Part shown: positions 1 through 7,849 of the stretch, in pieces
How positions within the stretch are numbered: the stretch's first letter is position 1
Layout: every line of letters begins with the position of its first letter
Assembly: GCA_900315545.1 (NCBI GenBank)
Contig: OMZM01000001.1
Location: 1 to 64,000, forward strand
Length of the DNA stretch: 64,000 bases
Reading direction: 5' to 3'
Source: an uncultured Prevotella sp.
GTDB lineage: Bacteria > Bacteroidota > Bacteroidia > Bacteroidales > Bacteroidaceae
Position numbers and translations under genes: made by a program
Notes under the pieces: generated by a model
Told to the model about the DNA's origin: nothing
The model's database searches: none
The model's input: only the letters and a program-made list of their open reading frames with translations

Positions 1-8
1 TGGGGTCG

Positions 9-441
9 TTTACTGTCGCGTGAGTGGCGGCGAAAGCCGTTTCGGAAATCTGAGGGGCAAAATATGCGGGTATTTTGAATGTTATTGTAATTATCTGAGA
101 GTCAGAATGATAGCGCGAAGTATGGCGGTTTTGAGGGCGAAGGAGGAGTGTTAAAATTGTCAAAGAGTATGTTTGAGATTGTCAAACAGTGTGTTTGAGG
201 CGGTCAGACATAGTGTTTGGGGGTATAGGGCATAGTGTTTTGCAGGGCAAAAAACATGAAATAGGCGCGTCAAAGGTACTCTTTGACAATTTTAACAGTT
301 GTATTTGGGTGTGGAATTAACAGATTTTTGCAATTTTAGAGGCTAAAAATTTTCTATTTGGAGAGTTTTTCTCTGTCAAAAGTTTTCATAATTTTCGGGG
401 TCGCAACGGAAGGCGCGAACACTTTGGCACGGTTTTTGCAG
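9..441 (+). repeat. Dispersed intergenic module, copy 1, ending in a sigma-54 promoter
   Basis: This stretch aligns with 10718-11110 and 29068-29500 in the same orientation. It starts at TTTACTGTCGCG and holds GGGGCAAAATATGC. A perfect 20-bp inverted repeat has arms at 150-169 and 277-296. Inside lie a near-palindrome of TGTTTGA/TCAAACA (170-188, one mismatch) and a GTCAAAG/CTTTGAC palindrome (269-287). It ends with a sigma-54 type promoter. It holds no credible coding frame. The conserved palindromes look like protein-binding sites, which is an inference. Confidence 0.85.
424..440 (+). promoter_or_regulatory. Sigma-54 (-24/-12) promoter at the end of repeat copy 1
   Basis: TTGGCACGGTTTTTGCA matches the sigma-54 consensus. 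The invariant GG (426-427) and GC (438-439) are exactly 10 bases apart. The expected start is near 451, pointing toward rlmN at 663, which would leave a leader of about 210 nt or allow a separate short RNA. Confidence 0.75.
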
Positions 442-448
442 GGAGATA

Positions 449-520
449 ATAACGGGAACGATAACCTTAACGATAACGGGAACGGGAAATATTAACGGGG
501 ACGATAACCTTAACGGGAAC
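449..520 (+). repeat. Short AACGGGAACGATAACCTTAACG repeats
   Basis: Units built from AACGGGAAC, GATAACCTTAACG and AACGGGGAC recur imperfectly, with the longest match between about 450-471 and 494-516. Similar words (GGGAACGGGAAC, GTTAACGATAACG on the opposite strand) flank the four-helix-bundle relic near 48970-49117. In Bacteroidota such words often accompany S23-type four-helix-bundle genes, as I recall. No such gene is visible here. Confidence 0.55.
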
Positions 521-626
521 ATTTACGAAAAGAATAACAGGTTTTCCTTTCTTATTCTGCTTGCTATTTTCACATAATACTCTAAACTGGAAAAAGTTAT
601 TTGTGAAAACTGGATGCTTTAGGCAG

Positions 627-653
627 TTGTTTTGTATTTTTTTTGTATTTTTG
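627..653 (+). promoter_or_regulatory. Bacteroidota housekeeping promoter for rlmN
   Basis: TATTTTTG at 646-653 fits the -7 consensus TAnnTTTG, with TTG/TTTG elements at 627-634 near the -33 position. The start would fall within a few bases of the rlmN ATG at 663, giving a nearly leaderless message. Confidence 0.5.
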
Positions 654-662
654 CAGCCGATT

Positions 663-1706
663 ATGCTGAAGACACCACTGTTAGGTTGTACGCTCGCGGA
701 GCTGAAGACGATAGCTGCCGAGCTTGGCTTGCCTGCTTTTGCGGGTAAGCAGATGGCAGAATGGATATACAAGAAGCATGTCGGCTCGATTGACGACATG
801 ACGAATATATCGCAGAAGAACCGCATGGCTCTTTCTGAGAGATACTGCATCGGCTTGAATTTGCCTTCTGACGAGCAACGTTCGGCTGACGGCACCGTGA
901 AGTATCTGTTTCCTACTATTGGCGGGAAGCAGGTTGAGACGGTGTATATTCCGGACAGGGAGCGTGCCACAGTGTGCGTGTCGTCGCAGGTTGGCTGCAA
1001 GATGAACTGCCTGTTCTGCCAGACCGGCAAGCAGGGCTTTGAGGGTCAGCTGACGGCTGCCGACATTCTGAATCAGATATATTCGCTGCCCTATCGCGAC
1101 AGGTTGACAAACATAGTCTTCATGGGTCAAGGCGAGCCTATGGACAACCTTGACGAGGTGTTGCGAGCCACTGCCGCGCTGACGTCGGAATGGGGCTTTG
1201 CATGGAGTCCGCGACGCATAACGGTGAGTTCGGTGGGTGTCAGGGGGAAGCTGAAACGCTTTCTTGACGAGAGCGACTGCCATGTGGCGATAAGCCTGCA
1301 CAGCCCGATACCCGAGCAGCGCAGCCAGCTGATGCCGGCAGAGCGTGGCATGAGCATCACCGAGACCGTAGAACTGCTGCGCCATTATGACTTCAGCCAC
1401 CAGCGCCGCCTGTCGTTTGAATACATTGTCTTCGACGGTGTCAACGACTCGATAACGCATGCACGCCAGATAACCAGGCTGCTGTCGGGGCTCGACTGCC
1501 GAATAAACCTCATCCGCTTCCACCAGATTCCCGACGTCGACCTACACGGTGTTGACGACAAGCGCATGGAGGTGTTTCGCGACTACCTGACCAATCACGG
1601 CATCTTCACTACCATCAGAGCCAGTCGCGGACAGGACATCTATGCCGCATGCGGACTGCTGAACACTAAGAACAAACAGGCAAAGGCAGACATGAACTTA
1701 GAATAA
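663..1706 (+). CDS. rlmN: 23S rRNA (adenine-2503-C2)-methyltransferase RlmN
   Basis: Radical-SAM enzyme that methylates A2503 in 23S rRNA and usually A37 of some tRNAs, in the cytoplasm. The 347-residue protein starts MLKTPLLG at 663; an upstream in-frame ATG at 561 would add a hydrophobic stretch absent from the family and would lie upstream of the -7 box. The cluster cysteines C112, C116 and C119 form CxxxCxxC. MGQGEPMDN is the GGEP-like SAM motif, and a cysteine near residue 330 (YAACGLL) fits the methyl-carrying catalytic Cys. It is followed after 30 bp by pdxA. Confidence 0.96.
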   Translation: MLKTPLLGCTLAELKTIAAELGLPAFAGKQMAEWIYKKHVGSIDDMTNISQKNRMALSERYCIGLNLPSDEQRSADGTVKYLFPTIGGKQVETVYIPDRERATVCVSSQVGCKMNCLFCQTGKQGFEGQLTAADILNQIYSLPYRDRLTNIVFMGQGEPMDNLDEVLRATAALTSEWGFAWSPRRITVSSVGVRGKLKRFLDESDCHVAISLHSPIPEQRSQLMPAERGMSITETVELLRHYDFSHQRRLSFEYIVFDGVNDSITHARQITRLLSGLDCRINLIRFHQIPDVDLHGVDDKRMEVFRDYLTNHGIFTTIRASRGQDIYAACGLLNTKNKQAKADMNLE

Positions 1707-1736
1707 TATACATATTAATATATATATAGCATAAAA

Positions 1737-2861
1737 ATGGAAGACAGAAAAATACGTGTAGCAATTACACACGGCGATACCAACGGTATCGGATATGAGC
1801 TTATTTTTAAAACCTTCAACGAGCCTGCGATGCTTGACATATGCACGCCCATTGTCTACGGCTCGCCCAAAACGGCAGCCTACCACCGCAACGCGCTCGA
1901 CATGCAGGCCAACTTCACTATCATCAATGGTGCCGACGAAGCCGTAGACGGCAGAATCAACATGCTGACCGCCTTCGACGAGGAAGTGAAGATAGACATG
2001 GGCGAACCTACGAAAGAGAGCGGCGAGGCAGCAATAAAAGCCTTAGACGGAGCCATGAAGGACTTTCAGGACGGGCTTTTCGACGTATTGGTAACAACAC
2101 CGATGACCATGTCGGAAATAAAGGGAGACTCCTACCCTTTCAAGTCGCAGAACGAATATATAACGAAATATGTCTCGCCAAACAACAAGCCGCTGCGCAT
2201 CGTTACCAACAGAGGCATGCGCATAGCCATCGTATCAAGCTCGCCAATGGCAGAAATATGCAATACCATATCGAAAGACGCTATAGAAAGCAAGGCAAAC
2301 ATGTTTGCCGAGACACTCCGCCGCGACTTCCGCATATCGCAGCCACGCATAGCCATACTGTCGCTGAACCCCAAGTCGGAGCAAAACGGCAAATTCGGCA
2401 AGGAGGAAGAAGAAATCATCAAGCCAGCCATAGAGAGCATAAACGAGAAACGCCCCATAGCCTTCGGTCCCTACGCCGCCGACGAATTCTTCACCACACA
2501 GCAGTATGAGGCATTCGACGGAATACTGGCAATGTACTACGACCAAGCCGCCGCACCATTCAAACTTCTGTCTACAGGCAACGGCGTATGCCTGACAGCC
2601 GGCATGCCACTCGTACACACATACAGCAACCACGACTGCGGGTTTGCCGATGCTGGCAAAGGAACAGCCGACGAGACATCGTTCCGCGATGCAATATACC
2701 TTGCCATCGACATAGCAAGAAACAGGGAGGAATATGACCGACCAATGGCAAACCCACTGAAAAAACTGTATAACGAGAAACGCGACGACGGCGACAAGAA
2801 CCGCTTTCACACGAAAGACCCCAAAACAACAAACACAAAAGAAACAGTCAGCAACGAATGA
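1737..2861 (+). CDS. pdxA: 4-hydroxythreonine-4-phosphate dehydrogenase PdxA
   Basis: NAD-dependent oxidation of 4-phosphohydroxy-threonine in the DXP-dependent route to pyridoxal phosphate. The 374-residue length is somewhat above the usual 330 because of a polar C-terminal tail. Family motifs are visible: THGDTNGIGYE at the N-terminus (the TxGDPxGIGPE block), TTPMTM, and a late HDCGFADAGKGTADE segment equivalent to the metal and substrate-binding HDQG block. The last bases overlap the next gene by 4 bp (ATGA), suggesting translational coupling with the membrane protein that follows. Confidence 0.93.
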   Translation: MEDRKIRVAITHGDTNGIGYELIFKTFNEPAMLDICTPIVYGSPKTAAYHRNALDMQANFTIINGADEAVDGRINMLTAFDEEVKIDMGEPTKESGEAAIKALDGAMKDFQDGLFDVLVTTPMTMSEIKGDSYPFKSQNEYITKYVSPNNKPLRIVTNRGMRIAIVSSSPMAEICNTISKDAIESKANMFAETLRRDFRISQPRIAILSLNPKSEQNGKFGKEEEEIIKPAIESINEKRPIAFGPYAADEFFTTQQYEAFDGILAMYYDQAAAPFKLLSTGNGVCLTAGMPLVHTYSNHDCGFADAGKGTADETSFRDAIYLAIDIARNREEYDRPMANPLKKLYNEKRDDGDKNRFHTKDPKTTNTKETVSNE

Positions 2862-3853
2862 GCAAGAAATACCAAAACGGTTTCTTCGTCTTCGGCTTTG
2901 CACTACTGGCACTCATGCTGTCGCAACTCGACTACCGCGAAGTCGTCGCCGGCGTGAAACATGCCGGATACTGGTTCTTTGCAGTTGTCATGCTATGGGG
3001 AGTGCTATACCTTTTCAACACCTACACATGGTACATCATAATAAAGGCAACAAGCAAAGGCAACAATCAAGGCCACAGAGAGCCGTCGTTTGGATTTCTG
3101 TATAGGCTCACCGTCTCCGGATTTGCCCTCAACTACGCCACTCCTGGCGGGCTGATGGGAGGCGAGCCATACCGCATAATGGCTTTGTCATCGCGCATAG
3201 GAAAAGAAAGGGCATCGTCGTCGGTGATACTCTTTGCCATGACCCACATATTCAGCCACTTCTGGTTCTGGCTCCTATCGGCAGGACTGTTCATCGCAAC
3301 GCAGGAAGTCAACCTGCTGTCAGCCATCGTGCTGGCATCCACACTGGCTTTCTGCATGCTCGGAATATGGGTATTCATCGTCGGATACCGCAAGGGACTT
3401 GCCAACCGCGCAATGAAACTGATGCGCCACATACCCATAATCAGCCGATGGGCAACCCGTTTCATAGAGAAACACCGTGAGGAACTCGACAACATTGACC
3501 GACAGATAGCCTCGCTGCACAACCAAAACCGCAAGACATTCCTTACCGCCGTAATGTCGGAACTGACATGCCGAATATGCTCGGCAGCCGAAATAATGTT
3601 CATACTTCTCGTACTCTATCCATCAGTAAACTACATTCACTGCATACTGATACTGGCTTTCACAAGCCTGTTTGCTAACCTGCTGTTCTTCATGCCCCTG
3701 CAGATTGGTGGCAGGGAAGGCGGATTTATCATGTCGGTAAAGACTATGGCAATGACTATGAGCGACGGAATATTCGTAGCGCTCATCGTCCGGCTGCGCG
3801 AAATGATATGGACAGTCATCGGACTGCTACTTATAAAACTGGAGAAAACATAG
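2858..3853 (+). CDS. YbhN/UPF0104-type flippase-like integral membrane protein
   Basis: A 331-residue polytopic membrane protein with about eight hydrophobic segments. It fits the lysylphosphatidylglycerol synthetase transmembrane-region (UPF0104, AglD2-like) family: NYATPGGLMGGEPYR near residues 88-102 is the conserved NxxxPGGxGG-like block and QIGGREGGF near 287 is the second. Family members are linked to lipid or glycolipid translocation, but the substrate here is unknown. It lacks the MprF catalytic domain. It overlaps pdxA by 4 bp. The gene is followed by 135 bp with an imperfect CCTGTCGG/CCGaACAGG hairpin. Confidence 0.82.
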   Translation: MSKKYQNGFFVFGFALLALMLSQLDYREVVAGVKHAGYWFFAVVMLWGVLYLFNTYTWYIIIKATSKGNNQGHREPSFGFLYRLTVSGFALNYATPGGLMGGEPYRIMALSSRIGKERASSSVILFAMTHIFSHFWFWLLSAGLFIATQEVNLLSAIVLASTLAFCMLGIWVFIVGYRKGLANRAMKLMRHIPIISRWATRFIEKHREELDNIDRQIASLHNQNRKTFLTAVMSELTCRICSAAEIMFILLVLYPSVNYIHCILILAFTSLFANLLFFMPLQIGGREGGFIMSVKTMAMTMSDGIFVALIVRLREMIWTVIGLLLIKLEKT

Positions 3854-3952
3854 GTTTCTAACAGTCGCTAAAACACAAAACATACCTGTCGGACAATCCA
3901 CCGAACAGGCAAACTTAGCAAACAAAACAAATATTTTCTGCAAAAATGTCAG

Positions 3953-3979
3953 TTGTTTGAAAAAAAATATGTAATTTTG
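3953..3979 (+). promoter_or_regulatory. Promoter of the sigma-54 activator gene
   Basis: TAATTTTG at 3972-3979 matches the -7 element, with TTG/TTTG at 3953-3959 upstream. The expected start lies within about 10 bases of the ATG at 3989, so translation most likely starts there and not at the in-frame ATG at 3953. Confidence 0.5.
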
Positions 3980-3988
3980 TCATCCATT

Positions 3989-5230
3989 ATGAATACAACT
4001 GAACTACAAAAAATAAAACAACGATATAACATTGTGGGCAACAGCGACGGCTTGAACCGTGCCCTCGACGTTGCACTGCAAGTGGCACCGACCGACCTGA
4101 GCGTACTCATCATCGGCGAAAGCGGTGTCGGCAAGGAGATTATACCACGCGTGATACACGACAACTCTCCACGCCGACGCGAAAAATACTTTGCCATAAA
4201 CTGCGGTTCCATACCAGAAGGTACCATCGACAGCGAGCTTTTCGGACACGAAAAAGGTGCATTCACAAGCGCCATCGGCGAAAGCGAAGGATACTTCGGC
4301 ATCGCAAACAAAGGCACACTGTTCTTAGACGAAGTGGGCGAACTGCCGCTTGCCACACAAGCACGACTGCTGAGAGTGCTCGAGACAGGCGAATACATAA
4401 GAGTCGGCGGACAGAAAATAATGAAAACCGACGTGAGAATAGTGGCTGCCACAAACGTCAACATGCAGAAAGCCATAAGCGAAGGACGCTTCCGCGAAGA
4501 CCTGTACTACAGGCTCAACACCATACCAATACAGATGCCACCACTGCGCGAACGCGGCGAAGACATCATACTGCTGTTCCGCCTGTTTGCCATGCAGATG
4601 GCTGAGAAGTTCCGTCTGCCACGCATCACACTGACAGACGACGCAAAGCAACAGCTGCTCAGATATAAATGGCCCGGAAACATACGACAACTGAAGAACA
4701 TAACAGAACAGATGTCGGTGCTCAGCGAGAAAAGAGAAATCGACGGAAAGACCATACAGCAATTCATTCCGATAGACGAGGAAAGCACACAGCTTGCCGT
4801 CATCAACAACAGCAGCGGCAACCATTCTTACGAAAACGAGCGCGAAACACTGTATAAGATACTCAACGAACTGAGCGGAAACGTGCGCGACCTGAAAAGG
4901 GAAATGAACGGACTGCGACAACGCATAGACGATGCAACCGAAATAACGTCGAAAGCAGTAGAAATAAGAAACAACCTGCCGGCTGTTGAGGTAAACAATG
5001 GCAAGACAGCATCGGTGTCTGCCGGAAGAATGGGCAACAACGTTGAATATGCTGAAGCAGAAGAAATATCAGAAACGGAAAGCCTTAACATCAACGAAAT
5101 AGGCAGACAGCTCATAGAAAAAGCGTTGGAGCGCAACGGAGGAAACCGGAAAAAAGCAGCAAAGGAACTCGGCTTTTCCGACCGAACACTGTACAGAAAG
5201 CTGAAACAATATGGCATGGACAACAAATAA
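3989..5230 (+). CDS. Sigma-54-dependent transcriptional activator without a sensory domain
   Basis: A bacterial enhancer-binding protein of 413 residues. The AAA+ domain starts almost at the N-terminus: Walker A GESGVGKE at 43-50, the sigma-54-contacting loop GAFTSA at 90-95, the Walker B-like LFLDEVGELP, and the R-finger region RFREDLYYRLN. A variable linker of about 100 residues is followed by a Fis-type helix-turn-helix (KKAAKELGFSDRTLYRKL) at the C-terminus. There is no receiver, PAS or GAF domain, so activity is probably set by abundance or by a partner. The gene overlaps lptE by 20 bp. Two sigma-54 promoters occur in this window. Confidence 0.94.
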   Translation: MNTTELQKIKQRYNIVGNSDGLNRALDVALQVAPTDLSVLIIGESGVGKEIIPRVIHDNSPRRREKYFAINCGSIPEGTIDSELFGHEKGAFTSAIGESEGYFGIANKGTLFLDEVGELPLATQARLLRVLETGEYIRVGGQKIMKTDVRIVAATNVNMQKAISEGRFREDLYYRLNTIPIQMPPLRERGEDIILLFRLFAMQMAEKFRLPRITLTDDAKQQLLRYKWPGNIRQLKNITEQMSVLSEKREIDGKTIQQFIPIDEESTQLAVINNSSGNHSYENERETLYKILNELSGNVRDLKREMNGLRQRIDDATEITSKAVEIRNNLPAVEVNNGKTASVSAGRMGNNVEYAEAEEISETESLNINEIGRQLIEKALERNGGNRKKAAKELGFSDRTLYRKLKQYGMDNK

Positions 5231-5732
5231 GACAGCAAAGGCAGGCGTGTTGGCAATACTCTTGATGCTGACATCATGCCGCGTATCGTTTACGATGAAC
5301 GGTGCCAGTATCGACTACAACAAGACAAAGACGATACAGATTGCCGATTTCCCCATACGGGCAAGCTACGTCTGGGGACCGATGCAGGCTATATTCAACA
5401 ATGAACTGAAAGACATCTTTGCCAACCATACACGTCTTGAACAGGTGAAACGCAACGGCGACCTGAAAATTGAAGGCGAAATAACACAATACCAACAGCG
5501 CAACAAGGGTGTCTCGAGCGAAGGATATTCTGCGCAGACAGAGCTGTCGATGACCGTAAACGTAAGGTTTACAAACAACACCAACCACAAGGAAGACTTC
5601 GAACGACAGTTCACGGCAACGGCATCATACGAGACGACACAGTCGCTGAATGCCGTTCAGGAAGAACTCGTTACACAAATGGTGAAAGAAATAACCGACC
5701 AGATATTCAACGCTACGGTAGCCAACTGGTAG
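5211..5732 (+). CDS. lptE: LptE-family LPS-assembly lipoprotein
   Basis: A 173-residue outer-membrane lipoprotein. Signal peptide residues 1-22 end in the lipobox LMLTSC with the lipidated Cys at 23. The remainder has the LptE-like pattern seen in Bacteroidota, with an alpha/beta fold, GDLKIEGEITQYQ and a long C-terminal helix. LptE plugs the LptD barrel and takes part in LPS insertion. Its start lies inside the end of the sigma-54 activator gene (20-bp overlap), so the two are translated together. The assignment rests on the lipobox, length and position before the TPR-like gene and secG. Confidence 0.8.
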   Translation: MAWTTNKTAKAGVLAILLMLTSCRVSFTMNGASIDYNKTKTIQIADFPIRASYVWGPMQAIFNNELKDIFANHTRLEQVKRNGDLKIEGEITQYQQRNKGVSSEGYSAQTELSMTVNVRFTNNTNHKEDFERQFTATASYETTQSLNAVQEELVTQMVKEITDQIFNATVANW

Positions 5733-5756
5733 AAAAATAATAAACGAAAGAGCCAC

Positions 5757-6518
5757 ATGGAACTGACGCAATTAATAACACATCCGGAAATGATGAACAA
5801 GGAGACCCTCTACGATCTCCGCTCGTTCCTTGCGCTCTATCCATATCACCAGACGGCACGGCTGCTGATGCTGAAAAACCTCTTCATCCTGCACGATAAC
5901 ACCTTCGATGCAGAACTGCGCAGAGCCGCAATCTACATCACCGACAGGCGCATAATATTCAATCTCGTAGAAGCAAGCCACTACAAGATACAGAAAACTG
6001 AGACAAAGGCAGAAAGTCTTTCTGCCGAAAAAGAAAAAGAAAGCCGCACACTCTCGCTCATAGACACATTCCTCGAAGCACGTCCAAACGACGTAGACGA
6101 GGCGGAAACAGAAAAGAACAAGCGCAAGCCGGCACCTGCCGATGTGGCTGTAGACTACGTTTCATACCTTATGCAACTGGAAGAAGAGGAGAGCAAAGCG
6201 CGGAAAAGCGGGCCTGAAATGAAAGGTCAGAACCTCATAGACAACTTCATCAACAACGAAAAAGGCAAGATAGAACTGAAAGAAACGCCAGAATATTTCC
6301 CTGAAATAGATGAAAGCAACGGAGACGAAAATAGTGGCGAAGAGAACTATTTTACCGAAACTTTGGCACGAATTTATATAAAACAAGGTAAATATTCGCA
6401 GGCTTTGGAAATAATTAAGCGTTTAAATTTGAATTATCCAAAAAAAAATGCTTACTTTGCAGACCAAATTCGATTTATCGAAAAATTGATAATAAATAAC
6501 AAAAATAAAAACAAATAA
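5757..6518 (+). CDS. Conserved Bacteroidales protein with a C-terminal TPR-like motif
   Basis: A 253-residue soluble protein with no signal peptide. The N-terminal 90 residues are helical, with LYPYHQTARLLMLKNLF. The middle (90-190) is charged, low complexity and probably disordered. The end, FTETLARIYIKQGKYSQALEIIKRLNL, is a TPR-type helix pair. Homologues between lptE and secG are common in the phylum but have no assigned role that I know. The gene sits 24 bp after lptE and 5 bp before secG, so it is very likely in their operon and may serve envelope biogenesis. Confidence 0.75.
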   Translation: MELTQLITHPEMMNKETLYDLRSFLALYPYHQTARLLMLKNLFILHDNTFDAELRRAAIYITDRRIIFNLVEASHYKIQKTETKAESLSAEKEKESRTLSLIDTFLEARPNDVDEAETEKNKRKPAPADVAVDYVSYLMQLEEEESKARKSGPEMKGQNLIDNFINNEKGKIELKETPEYFPEIDESNGDENSGEENYFTETLARIYIKQGKYSQALEIIKRLNLNYPKKNAYFADQIRFIEKLIINNKNKNK

Positions 6519-6523
6519 AAGAC

Positions 6524-6922
6524 ATGTACACATTATTCGTAATTCTAATCCTTCTGGCAGCGCTCTTTATGATCGTCATTGTGATGGTTCAAGAGTCAAA
6601 AGGCGGCGGTCTGTCATCAACCTTTGCATCGTCAAACCAAATCATGGGTGTGCGCAAGACTACCGATTTCATAGAGAAAGCAACATGGGCACTTGCTGTG
6701 GCTATGGTGATTCTGAGCATCTTATGCGCCTATGTAGCACCACATCAGACTGTTTCTCAAAGCGCAATGGAGAAGAAGGCTATTGAGAATCCACTTGCAA
6801 ACCCAAAGACACAGCAGAACTTTGGCACAGCACAGCCACAGGCACAGGAGCAGCCTAACGCAGCCGGCGAAAGCCAGAACAACACACAGGCACCTGAAAA
6901 GCCTGCTGCTGAGAAGAAATAG
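6524..6922 (+). CDS. secG: Preprotein translocase subunit SecG
   Basis: The small accessory subunit of the SecYEG channel in the inner membrane. The 132 residues contain two hydrophobic helices, about 1-22 and 50-72, separated by the conserved loop VQESKGGGLSSTFASS, the family signature. The C-terminal 50 residues are an Ala/Gln/Pro/Glu-rich tail typical of Bacteroidota SecG. It is the last gene of the run that starts at the sigma-54 activator and is followed by a hairpin terminator. Confidence 0.93.
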   Translation: MYTLFVILILLAALFMIVIVMVQESKGGGLSSTFASSNQIMGVRKTTDFIEKATWALAVAMVILSILCAYVAPHQTVSQSAMEKKAIENPLANPKTQQNFGTAQPQAQEQPNAAGESQNNTQAPEKPAAEKK

Positions 6923-6949
6923 GACAACAAACAAGATATCCAAATAATT

Positions 6950-6991
6950 GGAGCGAACACCTGAAAGCATGGAGTTCGTTCCTTTGTTTGG
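6950..6991 (+). terminator. Rho-independent terminator after secG
   Basis: GGAGCGAAC (6950-6958) pairs with GTTCGTTCC (6974-6982) in a 9-bp stem including one G-T pair, followed by the T-rich run TTTGTTTGGTT. About 190 bp of unremarkable sequence lies between it and the tRNA promoter. Confidence 0.6.
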
Positions 6992-7182
6992 TTATATCAG
7001 GCACGTCGCGAACAGTGCATTATGCCCTGCCCCGTTTCACTCTGTAAAGCAAGTCGTATTGCAAATTTATTACATACACGCCATTTCTTCATAAATCACA
7101 ATACTACAAGCAGTTACGCACATTGCCACTCACGTCTGAAGTTGGCATGCATCAGGTTCTGAAACAAAAAAGAAAGCAAAAA

Positions 7183-7214
7183 TTTGGTTATTACAAATAA
7201 AAGTCATACCTTTG
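7183..7214 (+). promoter_or_regulatory. Promoter of tRNA-His
   Basis: TTTG at 7183-7186 and TACCTTTG at 7207-7214 are 20 bases apart, matching the Bacteroidota -33/-7 pair. The start falls about 30 bases before the tRNA. Confidence 0.7.
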
Positions 7215-7249
7215 CACACGCTTTCAGAAATGGAAGCACAAAACAACAT

Positions 7250-7324
7250 GGTGGGTATAGTTCAGTTGGTTAGAGCGTCAGATTGTGGTTCTGAATGTCG
7301 TCGGTTCGAGTCCGACTATCCACC
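7250..7324 (+). tRNA. tRNA-His (GTG anticodon)
   Basis: The acceptor arms GTGGGTA (7251-7257) and TATCCAC (7317-7323) pair. The anticodon stem TCAGA/TCTGA encloses the loop TTGTGGT with anticodon GTG, and the T arm GTCGG-TTCGAGT-CCGAC is intact. G at 7250 can pair with C at 7324, giving the extra G-1:C73 pair specific to histidine tRNA. The 3' CCA is not encoded. Confidence 0.96.
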
Positions 7325-7327
7325 CTT

Positions 7328-7365
7328 ACAACTCCCGTAAGCAGTGCTTCGGGAGTTGTTTTTGT
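7328..7365 (+). terminator. Terminator after tRNA-His
   Basis: ACAACTCCCG (7328-7337) pairs with CGGGAGTTGT (7350-7359) in a perfect 10-bp stem, followed by TTTTTG. Confidence 0.8.
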
Positions 7366-7474
7366 ATGCAGTAACATCCAGATCGCAGGCTGCCGTGTCT
7401 TTCTACAGGCTGCCATCCGTTGCAGTTTTTGTATGCAACGGCAACTCACAGATATAAAAAGCATGTATAAACAC
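7366..7474 (+). other. Short structured intergenic segment between two hairpins
   Basis: There is no plausible gene here. CCGTTGCA (7417-7424) and TGCAACGG (7434-7441) form a perfect 8-bp hairpin, and the words CAGGCTGCC and TTTTTGTATGCA each occur twice. Bounded by terminators at 7328 and 7475, it could be read-through RNA from the tRNA promoter. No separate promoter was found. Confidence 0.35.
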
Positions 7475-7505
7475 AAAGGACTTGCCTCTCGGCAAGTCCT
7501 TTATA
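7475..7505 (+). terminator. Strong hairpin terminator, possibly bidirectional
   Basis: AAAGGACTTGCC (7475-7486) pairs perfectly with GGCAAGTCCTTT (7491-7502) around the loop TCTC. The A and T ends make it usable on both strands. Confidence 0.7.
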
Positions 7506-7761
7506 TAATACAAAAACATTATGAAATTATTTTGCGAACAAGATTATTATGAATTATGTAACTTACTATTCTGCGTTATTTTCTTTTTGTTCAACTTTTC
7601 ACATTTTATGCAATTATAATCTTTTCGGTTGCAAAGATACGACTATGTCATTGTTCGTGCAATACCTAAAAATAGTGTTTTTTACAGATACCTAATTGTT
7701 GTTATTCCAATAATTTATGAATTATTTGCTTATAAATATTTCGTATTTCGCCGAAATAGCT

Positions 7762-7769
7762 TATATTTG
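7762..7769 (+). promoter_or_regulatory. -7 element upstream of the secreted OB-fold-like gene
   Basis: TATATTTG fits TAnnTTTG, 80 bases before the ATG at 7850. Apart from this element the 345-bp gap from 7505 to 7849 is AT-rich and I see no gene in it. Confidence 0.5.
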
Positions 7770-7849
7770 CATTCCAAACCGTAAGGCATTCGATAACGCA
7801 TGAGGCTGTGTTTCCAGCTATATTCGTTTATTGATAAACTATAAAACAC

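Noticed and set aside
2235-2912. Minus-strand open frame opposite pdxA
   Set aside because: Antisense shadow; pdxA is well conserved on the plus strand.
6360-6385. Third sigma-54 promoter (TTTGGCACGAATTTATA)
   Set aside because: The -12 GC is missing after GG-N10, and it lies inside a coding gene.
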